DNA from: Thermincola ferriacetica
Lineage (GTDB): Bacteria > Bacillota > Thermincolia > Thermincolales > Thermincolaceae
Reading direction: 5' to 3'
Assembly (NCBI RefSeq): GCF_001263415.1
Contig: NZ_LGTE01000027.1
Coordinates: 1-37,495 of the forward strand
Length of the DNA: 37,495 nt
The notes beneath the pieces were generated by a model. It did not search any database. It saw only the letters and a list, made by a program, of their open reading frames with translations, and was not told the DNA's origin. This document shows positions 15,948-23,625 of the stretch, piece by piece (within the stretch, counting starts at the first letter, position 1; each line of letters starts with the position of its first letter). The position numbers and the translations under genes were made by a program.

Positions 15948-15975
15948 TGGCCGATGGCAAAAAAGCCATCGGCCA
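15948..15975. repeat. Perfect 11-base-pair hairpin without U-run
   Basis: TGGCCGATGGC and GCCATCGGCCA flank six A. No U-run follows on either strand, so this is not a standard terminator. It lies in the 322-base gap 15805-16126 between the recG stop and the TPR gene start. That gap also has the 23-base tandem repeat and the inverted repeat next to recG, and no gene. Confidence 0.6.
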
Positions 15976-16067
15976 GGAAAATAACAGTGCTAATTTCTAT
16001 AATTTTTTAACAATAGAGGTAATAGTCTTAAACTTTTTCCTGAAATTACATACCTGCCGCTGTCTAC

Positions 16068-16126
16068 TGCCCCTTCAAGTAACGTATGCCCGTTTTGCTT
16101 ACTTTTCAGCTTTACTTGAAGGGGCA
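16068..16126 (-). terminator. Inverted repeat at the recG 3' end
   Basis: Fifteen-base arms (16068-16082 and 16112-16126) are perfectly complementary around a 29-base loop and directly abut the recG stop codon. There is no U-run, so it may act as a Rho-independent-like or 3'-protecting stem, or be a repeat. Confidence 0.45.
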
Positions 16127-18553
16127 CTAGCTGATATTGATAAAATGGTACTTATTCTTAAATTTTTCCACCATTAGTTTTTTCAACTCACTATGTTCTG
16201 GCAGGGACAAAGCCGGGTCCTTTTCAATAATTTCAAAAGAGGTTACCCTTGCCATCTCCAATATTTTAACATCCCTTACAATATCAGCAATTTTTAAATC
16301 TGGCAGCCCCGATTGCCTGGTTCCGAAAAAATCGCCGGGGCCGCGCAGTTTCAGGTCTTCTTCCGCTATTTTAAACCCGTCCGTGAAAGCCTGCATTATC
16401 TGCATACGGGCTTTGCCTTCGTCAGTCTTGGGATCAGCCAGAAGGATGCAGTAAGATTGATGCGACCCTCTACCCACTCTGCCGCGCAGTTGGTGCAACT
16501 GAGCCAGCCCAAAACGTTCTGCATCTTCTATAACCATCACTGTGGCATTGGGGACATTTACACCTACCTCTATAACCGTTGTGGCTACCAAAATATCGAT
16601 CTTGCCATCACGAAAGGCCTTCATAACCTGCTCTTTTTCGTCGGCTTTCATCCGCCCGTGCAGAAGGCCAATCCGCAAGTCAGGAAATACAACCTGGGCC
16701 AACCTGTCTGCCGTTTCAACGGCCGCTTCCACATCCAGTTTATCACTTTCTTCCACCAGAGGACATACAAAATATGCCTGACGCCCTTCCTTTACCTGCT
16801 GTCTGATAAATTCGTACATACGCTGCCGTTTATTCTCCGTCACCCAAAAGGTCTTTACCGGCTGCCGGCCTGGCGGAAGTTCGTCAATTACGGATACATC
16901 AAGATCGCCATATACGGTCATAGCCAGAGTCCTCGGGATAGGAGTCGCTGTCATTACCAGCACATCGGGATAATGCCCCTTTTGCTGGAGCCTAGCTCTC
17001 TGCTTGACGCCGAATCTGTGTTGTTCATCGGTAATGGCCAATCCCAGTTTCTGAAATACTACTTCGTCCTGAATGACAGCATGGGTCCCAATAACTATAT
17101 CAGTTCTCCCTTGGCTGATATCCTGGAGTACAGCTTCCTTTTCCTTGTTGCTGATGCTCCCCGTAAGGAGGGACACCTTAACCCCCAGTGGAGCAAATAA
17201 TTCCCTGAGCCCCAGATAATGCTGTTCCGCCAATATTTCCGTGGGCGCCATCAAAACACCCTGGTAGCCACTTTCTACAGTCTTGATCAAAGCAGCGGCA
17301 GACACAATTGTTTTACCCGAACCCACATCACCCTGTAAAAGTCGGTTCATCGGTTTCGGACTTTCCATGTCACGATATATACTTTCCAGCACTCTCTGTT
17401 GCGCCTTGGTCAGCGGAAAAGGAAGGTTATCCATAAACCTTTTCATCAATGGGCCGTGTTTTTTATGGGCAATACCTCGTACTTTACGCAATTGAGAAAT
17501 CTTCATGGAAGCCAGGCCCAACTGCAGCACAAGCAGTTCGTCAAATGCCAGGCGCCTACGGGCTTCTTCAATACAGTTCCAATCTTCCGGAAAGTGAATG
17601 TTCCGGAGGGCCTCATTAATGCTAGGCAGGTCATACCGCCGCCTTATGCTGTCCGGTAAAGGCTCCTCCAGCCGATCCCCAAAAGAATCAATAAGGTTTT
17701 TCATAATGGTCCTGAAAACCCGCTGCGGTAGCCCTTCGGTAACGGAATATACAGGAACAATCCGGCCAACGTGCACATTATCGGAATCATCCACCACTTC
17801 AAAATCAGCGACCGTTATCTGCACTTGACCGAATTTTTTATCCACTTTGCCGGAAACTATCAGTTCCTTCCCTGGTATAAGCTGTTTTTTTACATAAGGT
17901 TGGTTAAACCAAACGGCATATCCTATGCCTGTTGCATCGCGCAAAGCGGCCTTTATAATCGTTAAACCGCGGCGCGGCTTAATTTCCTGCATACCGACGA
18001 TAATACCGCTAGCCGTTTCCGTTTCCCCATGGGCAAGCATATAAAAAGGCTTCAATTGGCTCCTGTCTTCATAACGGCGCGGTATGTAGTAAAACAAGTC
18101 GGTTATACTGTAAATGCCCAATTTGTTTAGCAGTCTAACCCTTTTGGGCCCGATGTTTTTTAAGTACTGTAAAGATTGATTTTCCAGGGCATCGTTTACC
18201 GGTTTTTCCGTTTCCCGACCGTTAACCTGTTCAACCACAGGCGGTTTTTCCTTCCGCTCTTTGCCAGCTTCAGCATTAACGGCAGCTTTAACCTGTCCTA
18301 AAACTGTCAATCCATACTCCACCATCTTTTTTCTTTCCTCTTTGTCCTTGGCCACATACTCCCGGAACAAAGGGACAAGAACTGTCAAATTATGCCGGGC
18401 AAGCTCGTTTTCACACGAATCACAGGCCTTTTGGGCACATTTTATGATAAATGTACTAAAACCGCCCATAACGGCGGTATCAAGACAGCCCATTTTCAGT
18501 TCTACCTGCATGGCCTGTGCCATATTTTGCAGTATTCCGGACAGAGTCATCAT
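16127..18553 (-). CDS. recG: ATP-dependent DNA helicase RecG with N-terminal extension
   Basis: RecG remodels stalled forks and Holliday junctions. The wedge domain and the superfamily-2 helicase motifs are intact: LLQGDVGSGKT (Walker A), TDEQHRFG, MTATPIPRT, VIEVGVNVPNA and LHQLRGRVGRG. The core starts at about LQYLKNIGPKRVRLLNKLGI. Before it lie about 125 extra residues with four cysteines (C-x15-C-x4-C-x2-C) and then a charged linker, so the protein is 808 residues against about 680 in Bacillus. Thermotoga RecG also has an N-terminal extension. The start is the ATG at 18553 with a GGAG five bases upstream, not the longest frame. It is last in the yloU-fakA-degV-recG operon. Confidence 0.94.
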   Translation of the reverse strand: MMTLSGILQNMAQAMQVELKMGCLDTAVMGGFSTFIIKCAQKACDSCENELARHNLTVLVPLFREYVAKDKEERKKMVEYGLTVLGQVKAAVNAEAGKERKEKPPVVEQVNGRETEKPVNDALENQSLQYLKNIGPKRVRLLNKLGIYSITDLFYYIPRRYEDRSQLKPFYMLAHGETETASGIIVGMQEIKPRRGLTIIKAALRDATGIGYAVWFNQPYVKKQLIPGKELIVSGKVDKKFGQVQITVADFEVVDDSDNVHVGRIVPVYSVTEGLPQRVFRTIMKNLIDSFGDRLEEPLPDSIRRRYDLPSINEALRNIHFPEDWNCIEEARRRLAFDELLVLQLGLASMKISQLRKVRGIAHKKHGPLMKRFMDNLPFPLTKAQQRVLESIYRDMESPKPMNRLLQGDVGSGKTIVSAAALIKTVESGYQGVLMAPTEILAEQHYLGLRELFAPLGVKVSLLTGSISNKEKEAVLQDISQGRTDIVIGTHAVIQDEVVFQKLGLAITDEQHRFGVKQRARLQQKGHYPDVLVMTATPIPRTLAMTVYGDLDVSVIDELPPGRQPVKTFWVTENKRQRMYEFIRQQVKEGRQAYFVCPLVEESDKLDVEAAVETADRLAQVVFPDLRIGLLHGRMKADEKEQVMKAFRDGKIDILVATTVIEVGVNVPNATVMVIEDAERFGLAQLHQLRGRVGRGSHQSYCILLADPKTDEGKARMQIMQAFTDGFKIAEEDLKLRGPGDFFGTRQSGLPDLKIADIVRDVKILEMARVTSFEIIEKDPALSLPEHSELKKLMVEKFKNKYHFINIS

Positions 18554-18592
18554 AACCACTCCAAATAACCTGTACGCTACAAGCGCCAACTT

Positions 18593-19441
18593 TCAAAAAC
18601 TGTAGCAAATAACCCCTACAATACCCGGCCCTCCGTGGGCTCCAACAACACATCCCAGTTGCGCTCTTACCGTTTCCTCAAACAGCACTTCTGACTTGAT
18701 TTTGTTGTAGAAAGTATCAAACAGCTCCATATCAGTGCCGTAAACAAAGGCGCAGGATACGGGGTTTTTACCGAACTCTTCATTAATGCTGTCCGTAATC
18801 ACCTGTATTGCTTTATTTAATCCACGGACTTTATCGTAGGGACTTATAAAACCGTCATTAAAGGTGAGTATAGGTTTTATATGCAACAGGGTACCCAGCA
18901 AAGACTGAGCCTTGCCGATGCGACCACCTCTCTGCAGATAATCCAGCGTATCAACCAAAAAATAAGTCCTGGTTTTTTCTATCATATGGTCAATAATTTT
19001 CAATACTTCTTCTTTATCTTTTCCTGCCCGGGCAGCTTTGGCCGCTTCAAGAACAATAACCCCTAAAGCCAGGCTGACCATTTTGGAATCAACAACCTCT
19101 ATTTTCTCTTCATTGACCATGGATTTGGCCAATCGGGCGGAATGAACCGTACCGCTCATCTGAGCCGATAAATGTATAGATATAATATGGGCGTCAGGTT
19201 GCTCCTGCAAAATTCTTTCGTAAACATCCGTAAATTCTCCGGGCGCAGGCTGAGAAGTGGTAGGCACTGTTCCGGAAGACTCCATTTTCCGGATGAATTC
19301 ACCGAAAGTAATGTCCACGCCGTCTCTATAAACTTCGTCCCCAAACATTACCTTGAGCGGAACCACTTCTATACCGTATTGGTGCAAAACCTGCGGCGGC
19401 AGGTCTGCGGTACTGTCAGTTACAATCACTAAATCAGCCAT
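18593..19441 (-). CDS. DegV family fatty acid-binding protein (FakB-like)
   Basis: DegV proteins bind a fatty acid and present it to the kinase FakA for phosphorylation. The N-terminal ADLVIVTDSTADLP, the TTSQPAPGEF block, IHLSAQMSGTVHSARLA and the YFLVDTLDYLQRGGRIGKAQS block are typical. Length (282 from the ATG at 19441) is normal. A GTG five codons upstream is possible but has no room for a ribosome site. fakA precedes it by about 19 bases, so the two are almost surely functional partners. Which fatty acid it prefers cannot be read from sequence. Confidence 0.92.
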   Translation of the reverse strand: MADLVIVTDSTADLPPQVLHQYGIEVVPLKVMFGDEVYRDGVDITFGEFIRKMESSGTVPTTSQPAPGEFTDVYERILQEQPDAHIISIHLSAQMSGTVHSARLAKSMVNEEKIEVVDSKMVSLALGVIVLEAAKAARAGKDKEEVLKIIDHMIEKTRTYFLVDTLDYLQRGGRIGKAQSLLGTLLHIKPILTFNDGFISPYDKVRGLNKAIQVITDSINEEFGKNPVSCAFVYGTDMELFDTFYNKIKSEVLFEETVRAQLGCVVGAHGGPGIVGVICYSF

Positions 19442-19460
19442 ATGTTCATACCCCACGTCC

Positions 19461-21116
19461 TTATTCCACGGAAATCAGGAAGTAATAAAGCGGTTGACCG
19501 CCGTAATGACATTCTATCTCTAAATCAGGGAATTCTTCCCGCAGTTGAGCAACAATACTTGCAGCCAGTTCCTCATCTACGCCTTCCCCACTGTATAAAG
19601 TAACTATCTCCGCATCATCGTTTATGATATTCCGCAAAAGATTGCATGTTACCTGGGCTAAATCAGCGCCAACTGCTAAAATTTGATCATTTACTATTCC
19701 TATTATGTCTCCTTTGTTGATTCTTCTCTCACCTATACATGTATCCCGTACGGCATAAGTGACTTCCCCGGTAATCATACTTTCCGCCGCTTTCAACATG
19801 CGAGCTGTATTTGTTTCCTTATCCTTTTCGGGTTGAAAAGCCACCAGTGCAGCAATGCCCTCGGGTGCTGTCTTTGTCGGGATTACTTCCACCTTCCGTC
19901 CGGAAAGTTTCGCCGACTGCCGGGCTGTCAAAATGACGTTTCCGTTGTTGGGCAATATATAAACTAAATCAGCATCTATCTCTTCAATTGCCTTCACCAG
20001 TTCTTCCGTACTGGGATTATTGGTTTGACCGCCGGAAACAATCCGGTCAACCCCCAGGCTGTAAAACAGTTGTTCCAGACCGGTCCCCGTACTTACAGCT
20101 AAAAAACCATAAGGTTTTTTTGTCGTTGGGCCGGCCTTTTCAGACCTACCGGCGCTGGCGGAATCCTGGACAGATATTCCCTTCTTTTTGGCCTGGGAAA
20201 TCATGTTTTCAATCTTTATATTTTCCAGAGCTCCAAATTCCAAACACCTCTCCAATACCTGCCCGGGGTGGTTGGAATGAATATGTACCTTAACAGTACC
20301 TCTTTCTCCTACCACCAAAAGGCTGTCACCCAAGTCAGCAAGCCGGTTACGGATTTGAGCCGGTTGCCCGGCCCCGCCGGTGATAATAAGCTCTGTACAA
20401 TAAGCAAATTCTATAATTTCGTTTTCTCTTGGACGCAAGCCGGAAGCCGCATTCTTGCGGACTTTTTCTTCTGTAGCCGGTTCATGGGCAGTAATCCCCC
20501 TTCCCATTAGCCCCTGTAGCATGCCTTCAAGAAACAGGACCCAACCCTTGCCTCCGGCATCAACAACTCCGGCCTGCTTTAAAACCGCAAGCAGCTTTGG
20601 TGTCTCCGCGAGAGCAATATTGGCTTTATCTATCGTCTCCTGTAAAACGAAAATCAAATCATCAGACCTTCTGGCAGCCTCAACAGCGCCTTTGGCCGCA
20701 TCCCTGGCCACAGAGAGAATCGTCCCTTCCATGGGCTTCATCACGGCTTTATAAGCTGTGTTGGCTCCATTATCCAAAGCCTGGGCAAATACTTTTGCGC
20801 CAACTTTATCCATTAAATTAAGTTTCTTAGCCATCCCTCTGATTAACTGGGATAGAATAACCCCCGAGTTGCCCCTGGCCCCCATCAAGCTTCCTCTGGC
20901 TGCGGCTTCAGCAATCATCCCGATTGAGGAGCTGTCAACCGCCCGGATTTCATTTACTGCCGACGCTAATGTAAGAGCCATATTGGTGCCGGTATCTCCG
21001 TCAGGGACCGGGAAAACATTCAGGGCATCAACCCGCTCTTTATTTGTTTCTATGTTACGGGCGCCGCAAAGGAGCATCTCTTTAAACCTGGCCCCATCCA
21101 AAACGGTAATCTCCAC
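19461..21116 (-). CDS. fakA: Fatty acid kinase subunit FakA (DAK2 domain, YloV family)
   Basis: FakA phosphorylates FakB-bound fatty acids with ATP, feeding the PlsX/Y route of phospholipid synthesis. The N-terminal DAK2-type kinase domain shows NVFPVPDGDTGTNMALTL (metal and ATP site) and RGSLMGARGNSGVILSQL. A middle domain and a C-terminal YloV domain follow (551 residues). The start is GTG 21116 with an AAGGAGGAG upstream. yloU precedes it by 12 bases and the DegV partner follows, so the operon gives a complete kinase-carrier pair. Confidence 0.92.
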   Translation of the reverse strand: MEITVLDGARFKEMLLCGARNIETNKERVDALNVFPVPDGDTGTNMALTLASAVNEIRAVDSSSIGMIAEAAARGSLMGARGNSGVILSQLIRGMAKKLNLMDKVGAKVFAQALDNGANTAYKAVMKPMEGTILSVARDAAKGAVEAARRSDDLIFVLQETIDKANIALAETPKLLAVLKQAGVVDAGGKGWVLFLEGMLQGLMGRGITAHEPATEEKVRKNAASGLRPRENEIIEFAYCTELIITGGAGQPAQIRNRLADLGDSLLVVGERGTVKVHIHSNHPGQVLERCLEFGALENIKIENMISQAKKKGISVQDSASAGRSEKAGPTTKKPYGFLAVSTGTGLEQLFYSLGVDRIVSGGQTNNPSTEELVKAIEEIDADLVYILPNNGNVILTARQSAKLSGRKVEVIPTKTAPEGIAALVAFQPEKDKETNTARMLKAAESMITGEVTYAVRDTCIGERRINKGDIIGIVNDQILAVGADLAQVTCNLLRNIINDDAEIVTLYSGEGVDEELAASIVAQLREEFPDLEIECHYGGQPLYYFLISVE

Positions 21117-21128
21117 TCCGTCTCCTCC

Positions 21129-21485
21129 TTAGCCGCCGTTACTGACCCTGACCCCTTGAACATTTACATTTATGGCTCTGGTCTCAAGGTCCGTGTACTT
21201 ACTCAGGCTGTACTTTACTCTTTCCATTACATTCTTGGCTACTTCCGCAATATTTACCCCATAACTTACTATAATGTAAAGGTCTACCGTCACTTGAGAA
21301 CCTTCAAGCTTGACCTGCACCCCTTTGGTCAGGTCTTCTCTGCCAAGCAGTTGGGCAATGCCGTCTTTTAGTTTTCTTGCGGCCATACCGACTATTCCGT
21401 AGCATTCAACAGCAGCTGCCCCGGCAATAGTGGCAATAACTTCTTCGGAAATATTGACATTGCCTAATTTATCTTTATCACCCAT
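21129..21485 (-). CDS. yloU: Asp23/Gls24 family protein YloU
   Basis: This is a small protein of 118 residues with the Asp23/Gls24 fold, seen in GNVNISEEVIATIAGAAAVECYGIVGMAA and VKLEGSQVTVDLYIIVSYGVNIAEVAKNVM. In staphylococci the family is membrane-linked and affects envelope stress; in other Firmicutes it sits before fakA, as here. The longest frame begins 27 codons earlier, but the ATG at 21485 has an AAGGGTGG site and the typical family start, and the extra residues are hydrophobic filler. The exact role is unknown. Confidence 0.9.
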   Translation of the reverse strand: MGDKDKLGNVNISEEVIATIAGAAAVECYGIVGMAARKLKDGIAQLLGREDLTKGVQVKLEGSQVTVDLYIIVSYGVNIAEVAKNVMERVKYSLSKYTDLETRAINVNVQGVRVSNGG

Positions 21486-21545
21486 ATTCGCCCACCCTTT
21501 CATAATTTCAAACATTTGCAGGGGGATAGAAAAACCCAGTCTATT

Positions 21546-21571
21546 AAAAAAAAAGAGGAATAACATCCCTC
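21546..21571 (-). terminator. Intrinsic terminator after the DUF1858 gene
   Basis: On the minus strand GAGGGA pairs with TTCCTC (one G-U) across five bases, followed by nine U. It separates the DUF1858 gene from yloU. Confidence 0.7.
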
Positions 21572-21580
21572 ATCCGGTAC

Positions 21581-21784
21581 TTAGGTTTCTTTTTCTCGTA
21601 GTAAATCATTCAATTCTTTTAATAGGGCATCCAAATCTATACCGTGCATCAGAGCACCGGCCTCTATGGATTCCTGCACAGCGCCCATACAGCTCAAGCA
21701 ACCCATGCCATGTTTTTTGAACACTTCCCTGGCTTTTGGATGAGCTTGCAATGCGCTCATTATTGACATATCCTTAGTAAACAT
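21581..21784 (-). CDS. DUF1858 / hybrid-cluster-protein-associated redox disulfide domain protein
   Basis: This 67-residue single-domain protein has a CxxC (GMGCLSCMG) after a short helix, matching the DUF1858 redox-disulfide family, often found with hybrid cluster proteins or nitrogen-oxide detoxification genes. Here none of those lie near, so it may be a general thiol or metal-binding module. The ATG has an AAAGGGGG. A terminator follows, so it is probably its own transcript. A short palindrome (CTTTGATCTTTAAATCAAG, near 21796) sits just upstream and could be an operator. Confidence 0.85.
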   Translation of the reverse strand: MFTKDMSIMSALQAHPKAREVFKKHGMGCLSCMGAVQESIEAGALMHGIDLDALLKELNDLLREKET

Positions 21785-21878
21785 TCTGGGCCCCCTTTGA
21801 TCTTTAAATCAAGCAGGTTAACCAAATAATTATTGGAACATTATTGTTATTTCTACATTTATTTATGTAAATCCTGCC

Positions 21879-21907
21879 TTGCCAAACCCACTTTTTTTTG
21901 GTATAAT
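21879..21907 (+). promoter_or_regulatory. Sigma-A-type promoter of rpmB
   Basis: TTGCCA at 21879-21884 and TATAAT at 21902-21907 are separated by 17 bases. The rpmB ATG follows 37 bases downstream. Confidence 0.8.
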
Positions 21908-21943
21908 ATAAAAGTTACTGAAAGGAAAAGGAGGTGGAACTCC

Positions 21944-22132
21944 ATGGCCAAGTGCGATATATGCGGAAAAGGAATTTCTACCGGCATTAAACTAAGCCAT
22001 TCCCATATCCGTACCAAAAGGACCTGGTCTCCGAATGTGCAGAAAGTTCGGGCTTTGGTAAACGGAGCGCCTAAAAAAATAAATGTTTGTACCAGATGTT
22101 TAAGATCTGGCAAAGTGCAAAGAGCCATTTAA
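21944..22132 (+). CDS. rpmB: 50S ribosomal protein L28
   Basis: L28 is a small protein of the large ribosomal subunit (62 residues). Two CxxC pairs, CDICGK near the start and CTRCLR near the end, show the zinc-ribbon (C-plus) form. SHIRTKRTWSPNVQKVR is the family core. AAAGGAGGTGG lies before the ATG. It is a single-gene unit with a clear promoter before and terminator after. A longer frame upstream is not real, because it begins before the promoter. Confidence 0.97.
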   Translation: MAKCDICGKGISTGIKLSHSHIRTKRTWSPNVQKVRALVNGAPKKINVCTRCLRSGKVQRAI

Positions 22133-22161
22133 AAAGGATTTGCTTTACCAAATCCTTTTTT
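22131..22161. terminator. Terminator between rpmB and hslO
   Basis: An 11-base-pair stem (AAAAAGGATTT with AAATCCTTTTT) and an eight-base loop end in T on the plus strand, and A/T symmetry lets it work for the minus strand too. Confidence 0.85.
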
Positions 22162-22171
22162 TATGCCCTTT

Positions 22172-23059
22172 TTACTTCAAGGAAACTGCCGCCTCCTTAA
22201 TCTTTTCCAGTTCATGCCGGTTGAACCGGTATACTTCGCCGCAGAAATGACATTTCACTTCCGCCTCTCCTTCCAGCGCCAGTATTGATTCGATTTCCTC
22301 CTTCCCCAGGCTGATAAGTACAGTTTCCAATCGTTCCCGTGAACATTTGCAGTTAAATCTTAATTCGGTTTCTTCCAGTTGTTTAAAATCAAGATGCCCT
22401 AAAATTTCTTCCAATATACGCCTAGGTCCCCAGCCAAGGGATACCAATGTACTTATAGGCTGCAGGCTGTATATTATATTTTCAATTTCTTCTATCTGTT
22501 CATCTTTTACGCCTGGCATAAGCTGGATGAGGTAGCCCCCGGAACTCTGCACCGTCCCATCAGGGTTTACCAATACTCCTAAATTAACAGCCGAAGGTAC
22601 CTGTTCAGAAACCAGAAAATACGCGGCCAGGTCATCACCTATTTCCCCTGTTCGCAAAGGCACGCTTCCTGTATAGGGTTCTTTTAATCCCAAATCTTTA
22701 GTGATATGCAAAAAACCATTTTTTCCTACAGCTAAACCAACATCAAGTTTCCCGGGACCGGCCGGAGGAAGGTTGATCTCGGGATTCTGCACGTAACCCC
22801 GGATATTCCCATGCGCATCGGCTGTAGCCACAATGGCCCCTAAAGGTCCGTCTCCTAACACCCGTAGCGTAACCGTATCATGCTCTTTTAAGCCGGAAGT
22901 CAACAGGGCCGCCCCAGTCAAAACCCGGCCAAGAGCAGCCGTAGCCGTCGGTTCCGTCTTATGCCTGACCCTGGCTTCTTCCACCAAACCTGTGGTAACT
23001 GCCGCACAGGCTCTTATCAACCCACCGGCGGCTACACCTCTGACCATTAAGTCGTCCAA
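22172..23059 (-). CDS. hslO: Redox-regulated chaperone Hsp33
   Basis: Hsp33 is a cytosolic holdase that is activated when oxidants release its zinc. The zinc-binding switch is intact near the C-terminus: CKC and, later, CHFC, as in the CxC...CxxC pattern. Family blocks such as ALGRVLTGAALL and DLAAYFLVSEQVPSAVNLGVLV are present. I chose TTG 23059 as start because GAGGTG precedes it by six to seven bases and the protein then begins DDLMVRGVAAGG, matching the Bacillus protein (295 residues); a GTG nine bases upstream overlaps the ribosome site. yfcE precedes it closely. Confidence 0.95.
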   Translation of the reverse strand: MDDLMVRGVAAGGLIRACAAVTTGLVEEARVRHKTEPTATAALGRVLTGAALLTSGLKEHDTVTLRVLGDGPLGAIVATADAHGNIRGYVQNPEINLPPAGPGKLDVGLAVGKNGFLHITKDLGLKEPYTGSVPLRTGEIGDDLAAYFLVSEQVPSAVNLGVLVNPDGTVQSSGGYLIQLMPGVKDEQIEEIENIIYSLQPISTLVSLGWGPRRILEEILGHLDFKQLEETELRFNCKCSRERLETVLISLGKEEIESILALEGEAEVKCHFCGEVYRFNRHELEKIKEAAVSLK

Positions 23060-23073
23060 AGGTATCACCTCTG

Positions 23074-23625
23074 TTACAAAGTTAATTTCGTTAATTCTTG
23101 CCCCGAATCAATAGAAATAATTACCACTTCCTGTTCCCCTATGACTGCCACTGTGGGTGGGTTATTTTCTTTGGGCAGGGAACAACTTCCGGGGTTTAAA
23201 TAAATTGTTTCCCCAATTTTCTCCAGACTTGGTACATGGGTATGGCCACTGATGAAAAACCGTAGGTTATAATACCGGGCAAGCTGCAGCATTTCTTCCC
23301 GGTTCATATCAGCCCCATGAACAGCCAAAATGTTCCGACCTTCAATAAAAGCAAAAACATAGGGAGAATGAATCGGATATTTGATTAACATTTGGTCCAC
23401 ATCTGCATCGCAATTCCCTTTAGCAAAGAGCAACGGAATCGGGCTGGCGTTTATTTCTTCCGCCAGCGCCTGCGGGTTATACCCAGCTACAATAGGGTTT
23501 CTTGGCCCATGATAGAGAATGTCGCCGGCATGAATAATAACGTCCACGCCTTTTAAAGGTCCGTTAATTGATTTGCGCCAGGCTTCAACATCCCCGTGGG
23601 TATCGCTGATTACGCCAATTATCAT
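23074..23625 (-). CDS. yfcE: YfcE/MJ0936-type metallophosphodiesterase
   Basis: This calcineurin-like phosphodiesterase of 183 residues has all metal-site motifs: SDTHGD, GDI, AKGNCD, VHGAD and SGHTHVP. YfcE enzymes hydrolyse phosphodiesters such as bis-pNPP in vitro, with unclear natural substrates. Its ATG overlaps the stop of the upstream phosphatase-fold gene (ATGA), so they are translationally coupled. Context links it to the envelope cluster and to hslO after it. Confidence 0.9.
   Translation of the reverse strand: MIIGVISDTHGDVEAWRKSINGPLKGVDVIIHAGDILYHGPRNPIVAGYNPQALAEEINASPIPLLFAKGNCDADVDQMLIKYPIHSPYVFAFIEGRNILAVHGADMNREEMLQLARYYNLRFFISGHTHVPSLEKIGETIYLNPGSCSLPKENNPPTVAVIGEQEVVIISIDSGQELTKLTL

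Noticed and set aside
15948-15975. Intrinsic terminator
   Set aside because: The stem is perfect but no U-run follows it in either direction.
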